A DNA stretch of 64,000 bases from Idiomarina aquatica. Lineage in GTDB: Bacteria; Pseudomonadota; Gammaproteobacteria; Enterobacterales; Alteromonadaceae. Positions 23,257 to 32,020 of the stretch are shown here, one piece after another. The translations under genes were made by a program, and so were the position numbers. Every line of letters begins with the position of its first letter. The first letter of the stretch is position 1. The stretch covers positions 1-64,000 of the forward strand of contig NZ_SNXI01000014.1 in the NCBI RefSeq assembly GCF_004362895.1, given 5' to 3'. The notes under the pieces were generated by a model. That model did no database searches, was not told where the DNA came from, and saw nothing but the letters and a program-made list of their open reading frames with translations.

Positions 23257-24234
23257 TTAGTAGTTCATTGAGCGTTTGATGGCTTCGTAGATCTTCAAGT
23301 GATCAGCCATGTACTCTTTCTCGTGACACAACGGATATGGCACATCAATACCTGATACGCGCGCGATTGGCGACTCAAGGTATAAGAAGCACTTATCCTG
23401 CACCGTTGCTGCAATCTCGCTAGCAAAGCCGCCGGTAATTGGGGCTTCCTGAGAAATAACCAAACGTCCGGTTTTCAGTACCGACTGAGTGACAGTTTCA
23501 ACGTCCCACGGCAAAATAGTCCGTAAGTCGATCACTTCACAAGACACGCCGTCTTGTTCGGCTTTCTCGACCGCTTTTTCGGTCACTTCCATCTGCGCGC
23601 CCCAGCCCAGTACAGTAATATCCGTACCTTCTTTAACGACGTCAGCTTTGCCTAATGGAATAGTGTATTCTTCTTCAGGAACCTCACCCGTCGATGCACG
23701 ATACAGGCGCTTCGGCTCCATAAATAACACCGGGTTTTTATCAAAAATGGCGCTCAGCAATAGACCCTTAGCTTCGTATGGGTTACGCGGCGTTACAATT
23801 TTCATACCCGGGGTATGAGCAAAATACGCTTCCGGCGACTGCGAGTGATAGTGACCACCGGCGATACCACCGCCGTATGGCGTACGAATGGTTAAACCAC
23901 CTACATCAAACTCGTTGCCTGAGCGGTAACGGAACTTAGCTGATTCGTTAACGATTTGGTCAAACGCCGGGAATATGTAGTCACCAAACTGAATTTCCGC
24001 AACCGCATAGCTACCTTGTGACGCCAGACCGTTAGCAAAGCCAATGATACCCTGTTCAACCAGTGGTGTATTAAAGTTGCGGTGCTTGCCGTATTTCTCG
24101 GTCAAACCAGAAGTTGCACGGAATACGCCGCCAAAGCCACCGGTGTCTTCACCAAAACTGTATACATTGTCGTGTTTGGCCATCGCCAGGTCGAGTGCGC
24201 TGTTGATGGCTTGTAATAAATTCATTTTAGCCAT
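23257..24234 (-). CDS. bkdA2: Branched-chain 2-oxoacid dehydrogenase E1 beta subunit
   Basis: This 325-residue transketolase-like beta subunit pairs with BkdA1 to form the thiamine-diphosphate E1 component that decarboxylates 2-oxoacids from valine, leucine and isoleucine. Seen: [12 protein letters not shown] at the start, [31 protein letters not shown] (with the glutamate that activates thiamine diphosphate), [18 protein letters not shown] and the C-terminal domain with DLRTILPWD. The start ATG overlaps the bkdA1 stop by 1 bp (TAATG) and bkdB follows after 12 bp, so the three form one operon. Confidence 0.93.
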   Translation of the reverse strand: MAKMNLLQAINSALDLAMAKHDNVYSFGEDTGGFGGVFRATSGLTEKYGKHRNFNTPLVEQGIIGFANGLASQGSYAVAEIQFGDYIFPAFDQIVNESAKFRYRSGNEFDVGGLTIRTPYGGGIAGGHYHSQSPEAYFAHTPGMKIVTPRNPYEAKGLLLSAIFDKNPVLFMEPKRLYRASTGEVPEEEYTIPLGKADVVKEGTDITVLGWGAQMEVTEKAVEKAEQDGVSCEVIDLRTILPWDVETVTQSVLKTGRLVISQEAPITGGFASEIAATVQDKCFLYLESPIARVSGIDVPYPLCHEKEYMADHLKIYEAIKRSMNY

Positions 24235-25421
24235 TAGTCGATTCTCCCTGACGTTTTCGGATACGCATCCGGATACTTACGGATATGCTCTTTCAACTCT
24301 TCCAATTGCTCTTTCAGCAATGGCGTCGGCTCGTCATATACGTCATTAATCAGTTCATCGATATGTGGCGCAGGTACTTTTTCGGCTTCTTTTAACGCCG
24401 CCAGAACCTTAGCTTTGACTTCTGCATGATGCTCTTCAACATGGTCTTTATCCAACCAGCCTTCATTCATCATCCATTTTTGCAGACGATCAAGCGGATC
24501 TTTTACTTTCCAGTCGTCTTCTTCTTCGCGCGTACGGTAACCCGTTGGATCGTCCGACGTCGAGTGACCCGACATACGATAAGACATGGCTTCAATCAGT
24601 ACCGGCTCGTTTTCTTCTACTGCCAGGCGACGTGCTTCCTGCGTCGCTTTTAGCACGGCAAACACGTCGTTACCGTCGATACGGATGGTTTTCATGCCAT
24701 AGCCAATACCGCGTGGCGCAATGCCGTCACCGCCATACTGCTCGCCTTGCGATGGCGTTGATATGGCGTAACCGTTGTTACGACAGAAGAAAATAACCGG
24801 CACTTTGTAAACCGATGCCATGTTCAGAGCTGCGTGGAAGTCGCCTTCAGAAGCAGCACCTTCGCCAAAATAGCAAATTGTGCACTTGCCGGTTTTATCC
24901 ATCTTCTGCCCGAAGGCATAACCGGTCGCTTGTGGTATTTGTGTACCCAGCGGCGAAGATATGGTCATAAAGTTTAAGTCAGCACAGCCATAGTGAACCG
25001 GCATTTGACGACCTTTACCTAAGTCTTTTTCGTTCGAAAACAGCTGGTTCATGAACTGTTCAACGGTAAAGCCGCGGTACGCCAAGGCACCCTGCTCACG
25101 ATACTGTCCCATGATCATATCGCCGTCATCTAATGCAGCCGCAGAAGCGACACTTTCGGCTTCTTCACCGCGCGAAGCCAGGTAGAAGCTAATACGCCCC
25201 TGACGCTGCGCGGCAATCATGCGCTCGTCCAGCGTACGAATAAACTGCATGGTGTCATGGATTTTTACGATAAGGTCTTTATCGTACTCTGGCATGTCAG
25301 CATTTTTATGGAAGCTACCGTCCTCTTTGAGGATTTGCAGCATCGGAATTGTGACTGATTCACCATCAAACCATTGAGGTTTTGTCACAATCTCTGTGTT
25401 GTGTTTTTTATCCTTGGCCAT
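24234..25421 (-). CDS. bkdA1: Branched-chain 2-oxoacid dehydrogenase E1 alpha subunit
   Basis: This 395-residue alpha subunit carries the thiamine-diphosphate site: the motif [19 protein letters not shown] and the following Asn residues (about 205-235), preceded by [15 protein letters not shown] and followed by [17 protein letters not shown], the phosphorylation-loop-like segment that orders the active site. The N-terminal extension (about 50 residues) is typical of BkdA1 rather than of PdhA. AAGG lies upstream of the ATG. It is first gene of bkdA1-bkdA2-bkdB. The 154-bp upstream gap carries a candidate operator at 25464-25483. Confidence 0.93.
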   Translation of the reverse strand: MAKDKKHNTEIVTKPQWFDGESVTIPMLQILKEDGSFHKNADMPEYDKDLIVKIHDTMQFIRTLDERMIAAQRQGRISFYLASRGEEAESVASAAALDDGDMIMGQYREQGALAYRGFTVEQFMNQLFSNEKDLGKGRQMPVHYGCADLNFMTISSPLGTQIPQATGYAFGQKMDKTGKCTICYFGEGAASEGDFHAALNMASVYKVPVIFFCRNNGYAISTPSQGEQYGGDGIAPRGIGYGMKTIRIDGNDVFAVLKATQEARRLAVEENEPVLIEAMSYRMSGHSTSDDPTGYRTREEEDDWKVKDPLDRLQKWMMNEGWLDKDHVEEHHAEVKAKVLAALKEAEKVPAPHIDELINDVYDEPTPLLKEQLEELKEHIRKYPDAYPKTSGRID

Positions 25422-25463
25422 AACCTTCTCTTTCGGTTGTTAGCAGGGTGGAAAATTGCCGCT

Positions 25464-25483
25464 ACTTTACCTTTACGTAAAGT
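25464..25483 (-). promoter_or_regulatory. Candidate operator/promoter of the bkd operon
   Basis: ACTTTAC and GTAAAGT form a perfect inverted repeat with a 6-bp spacer. On the minus strand it falls between a poor -35-like TTGCAT and a -10-like TAAAGT separated by 17 bp, the geometry used by MerR-type activators. LiuR, a MerR regulator of branched-chain amino-acid catabolism in gammaproteobacteria, is a possible candidate; this is inference. A second inverted repeat (CCCATTG/CAATGGG) lies at 25506-25528. Confidence 0.4.
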
Positions 25484-25575
25484 GCTATGCAAATAGCCCA
25501 CTCAACCCATTGCACATTAATCAATGGGCTAAGTGTAAATAGAAACGAACAGTTTTAACAATGATTCAACGCAGA

Positions 25576-26619
25576 TTAGACCAGCTCAAGCGACTCCGTC
25601 GGTACTCGCACAACCGTAAGCAATGCGCGCTGCCCTAATGCGACCTTAGCGTTGGGGAAAATAATGTGTTCAGCGTCATGTTGGGCGTAGATCGGCTCGC
25701 CACCATCCGTGGCCAATAAATCACCCTTTTCAAACGCGGTAAAGTTGGCCACGTCATCAGCAAAATTAAGTTCAAAGTCCTGATTCATGCGGTTAATAGT
25801 TTGTGCTTCTGCAAAAATAAAGTGCTGTTGCGGATCAAAATTCGGTAACTGCGGCTCCGGCTGAGCTATTAATTGCCGCAAGCTTCGCTCCGCAGCGGCA
25901 AAACTGTCGCGGTTATTCTCACCAAAGGGTCGTACCTTACCGAGCTCGACTGTAAAGGCATCAGCGCCAAACTCATTGACCGAAAAGTATGAGAACGTGG
26001 TTGTCGCTGCTTTGTTCAGCAACACTGTATCGACCCCGCAGGCCAATAAAAACAACAGCTGGTCTTTTTTATAAGGCTTACCGTGAGTAAATGGATAAAC
26101 CGCAAATTTTTCACGCTTAGAATCACGAATCGCGGTATGCAGGTCGTAGTGATAACGGCGACGGTTGGTTCCCTCAACGTACTGGTAAAAACGTTTAACG
26201 TACTGTTCCAGCTTAGCCGCCCGCTCACGTTCGGGATTACTTATTCCGCCTTCGCTATGAGCGCCACTGAACAGCCTGTTCATATTTTCTTCAACAAAGC
26301 GTCGGCCAACATTTATCGACGCAGGGTTGGCTATTAAAAACAACGTACGGTGTATTACCGACTGTTTCTCAGCAATAATGTCCTGAATAATGTCACGACA
26401 GATCTCAATTGGTGCGGTCTCGTTACCATGCACAGCGCAACTAATCACAATATCTTTGTCTGTCGTCTTCGCCGGCTCAACCACCAGCACACCGCTATCC
26501 CAAACCGTTAGCTGAGTACCATCGCTAAGGTTAGTTTCGAAGTGACCGTTGTAGCCCCACTCATTATCACGAGTCCATTGCAAAAAGTCGTTAAACACCG
26601 TTGACTGTGTTGTGTTCAA
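25576..26619 (-). CDS. astE: Succinylglutamate desuccinylase / AstE-like metallocarboxypeptidase
   Basis: This 347-residue AstE/AspA-family zinc hydrolase has the metal ligands in AVHGNETAP (His64, Glu67) and YDLHTAI (His161), the substrate-binding segment EENMNRLF (about 110-117) and a catalytic glutamate in TVELGKV (Glu224). AstE splits N-succinylglutamate into succinate and glutamate, the last step of the arginine succinyltransferase pathway. No astA, astB, astC or astD lies nearby, so the gene is detached from the usual cluster. Length agrees with AstE (about 345). It is followed on the same strand by the bkd operon and preceded by a DUF599 gene 12 bp away. Confidence 0.87.
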   Translation of the reverse strand: MNTTQSTVFNDFLQWTRDNEWGYNGHFETNLSDGTQLTVWDSGVLVVEPAKTTDKDIVISCAVHGNETAPIEICRDIIQDIIAEKQSVIHRTLFLIANPASINVGRRFVEENMNRLFSGAHSEGGISNPERERAAKLEQYVKRFYQYVEGTNRRRYHYDLHTAIRDSKREKFAVYPFTHGKPYKKDQLLFLLACGVDTVLLNKAATTTFSYFSVNEFGADAFTVELGKVRPFGENNRDSFAAAERSLRQLIAQPEPQLPNFDPQQHFIFAEAQTINRMNQDFELNFADDVANFTAFEKGDLLATDGGEPIYAQHDAEHIIFPNAKVALGQRALLTVVRVPTESLELV

Positions 26620-26631
26620 ACCTTACTCCTG

Positions 26632-27342
26632 TTATTTCTTGCCGGGTTCAAGTCCGTGCGTAGCCAGTAAATGCCTGAGTACACGCGAATTGTATTCACG
26701 GCGATAGAGAATAAAGACAACAATACTGCTGGATAAAATCAGCATCAGAGGATGTAAAAACCAGGCCAAGTAGGCGAGTGCAAAGTAATAGGTCCGCAAT
26801 CCTTTATTGTACTCATGACCGGACTGGTCCAGTACCCGCGCGGCATGATTGGCAAACGCAACGCGCTCGTCTTCGCTGCGGTTCTGTTGCTGATATTTAA
26901 CCGATGCACCCAATAATACCGAGACAAAGCCGAACTGTCGTATCGACCAGGTAAATTTGAAAAAGGCGTAGATAAATATCATCGCCAAAACGGCCAATTG
27001 GAATTGCACCATAATGGCACTGGAAGCCGGTGTTAGTGGCAGCTCATTGAGAACTTCGACGACTTCTTCAGAATGCGCGAGTACGGTAATGACACCGGCT
27101 AACACCAGTACCGTCGAAGAAGCAAAAAACGTGACTGTACGCTCGACGTTACCGATAAGCGACGCATCGGCAATCTGATTATCCTTGTGCATCACCGTTT
27201 GCATCCAGTCAATACGCAAAGTACACAAAATACTGGATAAACAGTGCGTCGTTCGCGCTCGTTTGCGTGCGAATAACGAGTAACCGATCCAGCAAAAAAA
27301 GAAAAATGCTAACGCAATAAAATCGAGCAGTGATAGCAACAT
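26632..27342 (-). CDS. DUF599 family membrane protein
   Basis: This 236-residue protein has four or five hydrophobic segments (residues about 5-22, 75-95, 105-130 and 185-215) and the DUF599 N-terminal pattern FFCWIGYSLFARKRART with DWMQTVMHKDNQI. The family is widespread in proteobacteria and has no established function. It lies 12 bp upstream of the astE-like gene on the same strand, so the two are probably co-transcribed, though no functional link is evident. No catalytic motif is visible. Confidence 0.82.
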   Translation of the reverse strand: MLLSLLDFIALAFFFFCWIGYSLFARKRARTTHCLSSILCTLRIDWMQTVMHKDNQIADASLIGNVERTVTFFASSTVLVLAGVITVLAHSEEVVEVLNELPLTPASSAIMVQFQLAVLAMIFIYAFFKFTWSIRQFGFVSVLLGASVKYQQQNRSEDERVAFANHAARVLDQSGHEYNKGLRTYYFALAYLAWFLHPLMLILSSSIVVFILYRREYNSRVLRHLLATHGLEPGKK

Positions 27343-27412
27343 GATGCCTGTGCCCTGACAGTTTGTTGTAGTTTATGGGCTCTATATTAACAAATTATGA
27401 CGACCGCTAAGT

Positions 27413-27447
27413 AAAAAAGCCGCAGTTTTTTACAAAACTGCGGCTCA
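27413..27447 (-). terminator. Intrinsic terminator of the RND efflux operon
   Basis: On the minus strand GAGCCGCAGTTTTGT is followed by the complementary ACTGCGGC and a run of T, about 20 bp past the stop of the RND gene. The left side has an A/T-rich mirror, so it may also stop readthrough from the plus side. Confidence 0.85.
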
Positions 27448-27467
27448 TTAATCGAGGCTATTGCAAG

Positions 27468-30400
27468 CTAGTAGTTTTCCAATGCCTTTTTTGTGCTCAT
27501 GTCTTTAGGTTCGGGTGGTTTAGCTAACCCATACCAGGACAACATACTGCGCATACCACGTTTAAAGTCACTCAATATCAAATACAGACACGGAATTAAC
27601 AGCAGCGTAATAATCGTTGCAAAGATAATACCGAACGCCAGTGATATCGCCATCGGAATGACCAACTTAGCCTGCATACTTTTTTCCAGTACAATAGGTA
27701 ACAGGCCAAAGAACGTCGTTAGCGAGGTCAACGTAATCGCGCGGAAACGGCGGCAACCGGCATCCAATACCGCATGACGCAAGTCGGTGCCGGCTTCACG
27801 CGCTTTGTTAACGTAATCCACCATCACCAAACTATCATTAACAACCACCCCGGATAGCGCGATAATACCGAATAAGCTCAAGATGCTGACCGGCATACCT
27901 AATACCCAATGGCCGATAACCGCACCGATGATACCAAACGGAATTACCGACATAATGATTAACGGCTGGCTATATGACTTAAGCGGAATCGCCATCAGCG
28001 CGTATACCGCCAGCATTGCCAGTAAACCACCTAACGCCAGTGAGTCAGTCGCTTCGGCTTCATCCTGGGTTGCCCCCTGCAGTTTAAAGCCAACGCTTGG
28101 GTATTTTTCCAAAATTTCCGGTAGTTTCTGACCCCGAACTTCACCGACAATTCGGAATGGCTCGACACGGTCTTTGTCAGCCCGTGCCCGCACGTTCACA
28201 GAACGTTCACGATTGATACGGGTAATCGTAGAGTAACCTTCAGCAAACTCGATATCAGCAAGTTCCGTAAACGGAATTTCCGAGCCATCTGCCATGCGTA
28301 ACTTCATATCCTGCAAGTTACCCACCGATTGGCGCTGTTCTTCCGGATAGCGAACCATGACTTTGACTTCTTCGTCACCGCGTTGTATGCGCTGTGCTTC
28401 GGCGCCGTAGAATGCATATCGAACCTGCGTAGCCAGCTCGGCGAGGTTTATACCCATTGCCTCAGCTAGCGGTTTGGTGGTTACCAACACTTCGTCTTTG
28501 CCATCACCAAAGGTATCCTCGATATCGAACACACCATCATATTCACCCAGCACCGCTTTTAACTCATCTGCGGCTGCTTTTAGCGCGTTAAGATCATCAC
28601 CAACCAACTGGAATTCGATGTCGAAGCCGCCACCGCCGCCAATACCGCCCTGGAAGTTAATCGCGCGCACGCCAGCAAGTTCCGGCACTGATTCACGCCA
28701 TTGGTTAACAATTTCATAGCCGTCGATATTGCGATCTTCGCCTTTTTTAAGTTCGGCGAAAACCGTGCCTGATTCAGTACCATTCAGCCAAATATTGGTG
28801 TGACGAACAACGCCATCACCTTCCGACTGCTCGGTTTCTTCGTCAACGTGTTGCAGTCCTTTGGCGACGCTTTCAAGCACTTCAATAGTGCGTTCTTCTG
28901 AGCTACCAGGCTGCATTTCAACGTTAGCTTGAATAAAGTCACTGGGGATATCCGGGAAGAAAACCCAACGCACGATACCGCCACTGAGCAGACCGATCAT
29001 TAAAATCATCATGCCAACAAAGGTAGCCAACGTGGCATAACGATAGTGCAGACACTTCTTCAAAAACGGACGGTAATAATTGGTCACGAATCGCTGAATA
29101 GCATCGGCAAAACGGTTACGAAAACGTTGAAACTTATTTGGTTTTTCTAAACCATCTTTGGAGTACTTCATCTGTGCAATATGCGCGGGCAAAATCCATT
29201 TTGACTCGATTAAGGAAAACGCCAAGGCGATGATTACCACAAACGCAATCGACTCCCAAATAGCCCCCATGCCGCCTTCTACCATCAGCATAGGAATAAA
29301 CGCTACCATGGTGGTTAAAACCCCAAACGTTGCCGGTATCGCAACGCGTTTGGCGCCAGCGACGACATTGTCAACGCTTTTGCCTTTTTCCTCTATTTCT
29401 GTGTAAGCACTCTCGCCGATGACTATCGCGTCATCGACCACTATCCCCAGTACCAATATAAAGCCAAACAACGAAATCATGTTGATAGAAACATCAACAA
29501 TCGGCAATAGCGCAATGGTACCCAAGAAACACACCGGAATACCGATCATAACCCAGAACGCCAAGCGCAATTGCAGGAACAATGACAGCATTAGGAATAC
29601 CAATAAGCCACCGATCCACATATTGTTAAGCATTAAGTCCAGGCGACCTTGCAGATAGTAGGATGAGTCACCCCATGATGCGACCTGGATCTCGTTTGGT
29701 AACTCTTGCTGTTTCTCTGCTACGTAGTTCTTTACATACTCAGCGATCTTCAGGTCGTTTTGGTCACCCACTGAATTAATACGGACAAACGTTGCCGGCT
29801 TGCCATCAAATCGGGTAAATGCCTCTGTCTCGACAAAGCCATCCTCAACTTTTGCAATATCGCCTAGCGTTATTCGAGTGCCATCGGGCCGGCTGACTAA
29901 AACAATTTTTTCGAACTCATCGCCGCGATAAGCCTGATTGTTAGCGCGTAATAAAATATCGCCATTAGGGGTCTTTATTGAACCACCAGCCACATCAATG
30001 GAGGTACCGCGAACCGCGTTAACAATTTGCTGGAAGGTTAAGCCGTAACGCTCCAAATCCTGCTGCGAAATTTCAATCGCAATTTCATAGTCGCGGGCAC
30101 CAACCACTTCGACTTTGGTAATACCGCCAACCGTTTTTAGCTCATCGCGGATGGTTTTTGCTAACTCTTTACGGGTGCGTTCGTTGGCATCACCAAATAC
30201 GGTGACCCAGATGACGTCACGATTGGGTCGTACCCGATAAATATTGGGTTTTTCAATTTGCTGCGGAAAGTTGGGAATAGCATCTACCAGCATTTTGACC
30301 TCGTCCATGACTACTTGCACATCGTAGTCAGGCTCCACTTCCAGGGTCACACTACCAATGCCTTCACTAGAGCGTGATGTCATTTCTTCGATACCGTCAA

Positions 30401-30638
30401 CATCCTCAATCGAGTCTTCGATAAGCATGATCACGCCCTGCTCGACTTCCTGCGGGGCAGCACCGGGGAATGGTACTTGAATGCTGATAATATTCAGCTC
30501 AATTTCCGGGAACATTTGCTTGCGCACCGTAAAGATAGATAGTGCGCCGGCAACCAAAATCACAATCATGAGAAGGTTTGCCGCAACCGGGTTATTGCCA
30601 AACCAGGCGATTATCCCTTTTTGCTTTTCGTTAGCCAT
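27468..30638 (-). CDS. RND-family efflux permease
   Basis: This 1056-residue inner-membrane pump of the AcrB/MdtB superfamily has the usual two repeats of one plus five helices and large periplasmic loops. It starts with WFGNNPVAANLLM in TM1 and has PGAAPQEVEQGV in the porter domain, GIVVDDAIVIGES in TM4 (the proton-relay Asp pair) and ALSGVVVNDSLVMVDYVNKAREAG in TM10. Driven by proton influx, it would export drugs, bile salts, detergents or metabolites. It forms a pair with the adaptor gene 5 bp upstream. No outer-membrane TolC-like gene is present, so a shared TolC encoded elsewhere is presumed. Substrate unknown; not of the CusA heavy-metal type by its TM4 motif. Confidence 0.93.
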   Translation of the reverse strand: MANEKQKGIIAWFGNNPVAANLLMIVILVAGALSIFTVRKQMFPEIELNIISIQVPFPGAAPQEVEQGVIMLIEDSIEDVDGIEEMTSRSSEGIGSVTLEVEPDYDVQVVMDEVKMLVDAIPNFPQQIEKPNIYRVRPNRDVIWVTVFGDANERTRKELAKTIRDELKTVGGITKVEVVGARDYEIAIEISQQDLERYGLTFQQIVNAVRGTSIDVAGGSIKTPNGDILLRANNQAYRGDEFEKIVLVSRPDGTRITLGDIAKVEDGFVETEAFTRFDGKPATFVRINSVGDQNDLKIAEYVKNYVAEKQQELPNEIQVASWGDSSYYLQGRLDLMLNNMWIGGLLVFLMLSLFLQLRLAFWVMIGIPVCFLGTIALLPIVDVSINMISLFGFILVLGIVVDDAIVIGESAYTEIEEKGKSVDNVVAGAKRVAIPATFGVLTTMVAFIPMLMVEGGMGAIWESIAFVVIIALAFSLIESKWILPAHIAQMKYSKDGLEKPNKFQRFRNRFADAIQRFVTNYYRPFLKKCLHYRYATLATFVGMMILMIGLLSGGIVRWVFFPDIPSDFIQANVEMQPGSSEERTIEVLESVAKGLQHVDEETEQSEGDGVVRHTNIWLNGTESGTVFAELKKGEDRNIDGYEIVNQWRESVPELAGVRAINFQGGIGGGGGFDIEFQLVGDDLNALKAAADELKAVLGEYDGVFDIEDTFGDGKDEVLVTTKPLAEAMGINLAELATQVRYAFYGAEAQRIQRGDEEVKVMVRYPEEQRQSVGNLQDMKLRMADGSEIPFTELADIEFAEGYSTITRINRERSVNVRARADKDRVEPFRIVGEVRGQKLPEILEKYPSVGFKLQGATQDEAEATDSLALGGLLAMLAVYALMAIPLKSYSQPLIIMSVIPFGIIGAVIGHWVLGMPVSILSLFGIIALSGVVVNDSLVMVDYVNKAREAGTDLRHAVLDAGCRRFRAITLTSLTTFFGLLPIVLEKSMQAKLVIPMAISLAFGIIFATIITLLLIPCLYLILSDFKRGMRSMLSWYGLAKPPEPKDMSTKKALENY

Positions 30639-30643
30639 GGTTA

Positions 30644-31879
30644 TTACTCACTCTCACCGTTATCGTTAGCAGCGACTTGCTCTTGCTCATCATCGCTGTC
30701 GGCTTTGGCTGCAGTTTCCATTTGCTCCGGCAACGGGTCCCCCTCAAGGCGAACTTCCATGCCGTTTAGTGCATTTTTCAGTTGCGTCAATACGACAAGG
30801 TCACCCGCTTCCAGACCATCGCTGACGATACTGGTATTAGCCTGCGTGCGAATCACTTCGATAGCTTTTTTCTTTAATCTACGGTCTTCTGCAACAGTCC
30901 AGACACTGCCATCAGGATTAATAGCGTAAGTGGGCACTTCCATTACGCCACTCACCTGCTGCCCTTCTATTTGTGCCTGAACAAAGCGTCCGAACCGCAA
31001 TGGTTCTGGGTGTGACTGCCCGTTCAGATTGTACGGGTCGGAAACCTGTACCACGCCATAAATAACACGACTGGCTTCGTCTAAAACCCCTTCTGTACGA
31101 ACCAATTTGCCCAACCACTGTGTGTCTACACCCGATACCTGAGACTCCAGCAACACCTTAGGTTGGGTATTGGTCTCATCCGGCAGATTCAGGTAGGTTA
31201 CGTCCAAGTCGCTCAACGGCAGTCGCACTTCAGCAACGTCAGTACCAAATAAGGTGGTAATTTGCGAACCCGCGCCAACAAACTGCCCGAGGTCGGCTTG
31301 TTTATTCCGTAATACTGCGGCATAAGGCGCACGAATCGTGGTGCGCTCCAGATTCCGCTCTGCCATTGCCAGGTTGGCTTCGGCTGACTCAAGTGCAGCA
31401 AAAGCACTGGCCAACTGAGGCTTGCGCAAGCCCAGCGCCGGTGCTTCACCGTCAGTGAATTGCGACCACTCTTCTTCGGCAACTCGTGCGCGGGCTTTTT
31501 CTTCTTCTAAGGTTGCTTGTGCCTGAAGTAATTGAGCCCGCGCTTGCTGTACCGCAACTTCGTAGTCAGAAGGATCTATTTGTAACAGCATTTCGCCTTT
31601 GTCAAAAAAGCCACCGGCATTGTATTTGTCTGCCACATCGACTATTTGCCCGCTAACTTCCGCAACCAGCGTGGTCGAAAATTTAGGTGCTGCGGTACCC
31701 TGTGAATCGACCAAAAAGGTCATTTCCTGGGTTTGAACTTCTTTTACCTCGACCATAACCGCTGGCTTTTTTTGTTGTTTCATTTGCGGCGGTTTTGCAG
31801 CCATGCTTGCTAATACAGCCAGCAAAATGGCAACAACAATAATTAATGGTGGGATAAACGCTCGTTTCTTTAATTTCAT
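30644..31879 (-). CDS. RND efflux periplasmic adaptor subunit (MFP)
   Basis: This 411-residue adaptor links the RND pump to an outer-membrane channel. It has an N-terminal membrane anchor (FIPPLIIVVAILLAVLASMAA), the barrel-sandwich segment FDKGEMLLQIDPSDYEVAVQQARAQ, a coiled-coil hairpin (about 110-185), then RAPYAAVLRNKQADLGQFVGAG and the beta-barrel, and an acidic low-complexity tail. There is no lipobox. ATG at 31879 is preferred over a GTG ten codons upstream because a good promoter at 31912-31939 would start transcription at about 31905. It is first gene of the two-gene operon with the RND permease. Confidence 0.9.
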   Translation of the reverse strand: MKLKKRAFIPPLIIVVAILLAVLASMAAKPPQMKQQKKPAVMVEVKEVQTQEMTFLVDSQGTAAPKFSTTLVAEVSGQIVDVADKYNAGGFFDKGEMLLQIDPSDYEVAVQQARAQLLQAQATLEEEKARARVAEEEWSQFTDGEAPALGLRKPQLASAFAALESAEANLAMAERNLERTTIRAPYAAVLRNKQADLGQFVGAGSQITTLFGTDVAEVRLPLSDLDVTYLNLPDETNTQPKVLLESQVSGVDTQWLGKLVRTEGVLDEASRVIYGVVQVSDPYNLNGQSHPEPLRFGRFVQAQIEGQQVSGVMEVPTYAINPDGSVWTVAEDRRLKKKAIEVIRTQANTSIVSDGLEAGDLVVLTQLKNALNGMEVRLEGDPLPEQMETAAKADSDDEQEQVAANDNGESE

Positions 31880-31911
31880 CACAGTTCGCTCAACAGTTTG
31901 AAAATTCACTG

Positions 31912-31948
31912 ACTATATTATCCGCCTAACAAATGTAAATTGTTAGGC
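31912..31948 (-). promoter_or_regulatory. Promoter and overlapping perfect inverted-repeat operator of the RND operon
   Basis: On the minus strand TTTACA (31934-31939) and TATAGT (31912-31917) are separated by 16 bp, each one base off consensus. A perfect 9-bp inverted repeat GCCTAACAA/TTGTTAGGC with a 7-bp centre (31924-31948) covers the -35 box and half of the spacer, as a TetR- or MarR-type repressor site would. No regulator gene adjoins the operon. Confidence 0.65.
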
Positions 31949-32020
31949 TTTATCTGTTGCGAACTGTGATTTTTGCCGGTTAAGTTGTAACGGACTATTA
32001 CAAAAGCACTAGAACGGCAG

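Noticed and set aside
22283-23271. Several plus-strand ORFs of 80-134 residues
   Set aside because: They are shadows of the lipoyl and linker coding sequence of bkdB; the hydrophobic or Ala-rich composition mirrors the complementary strand.
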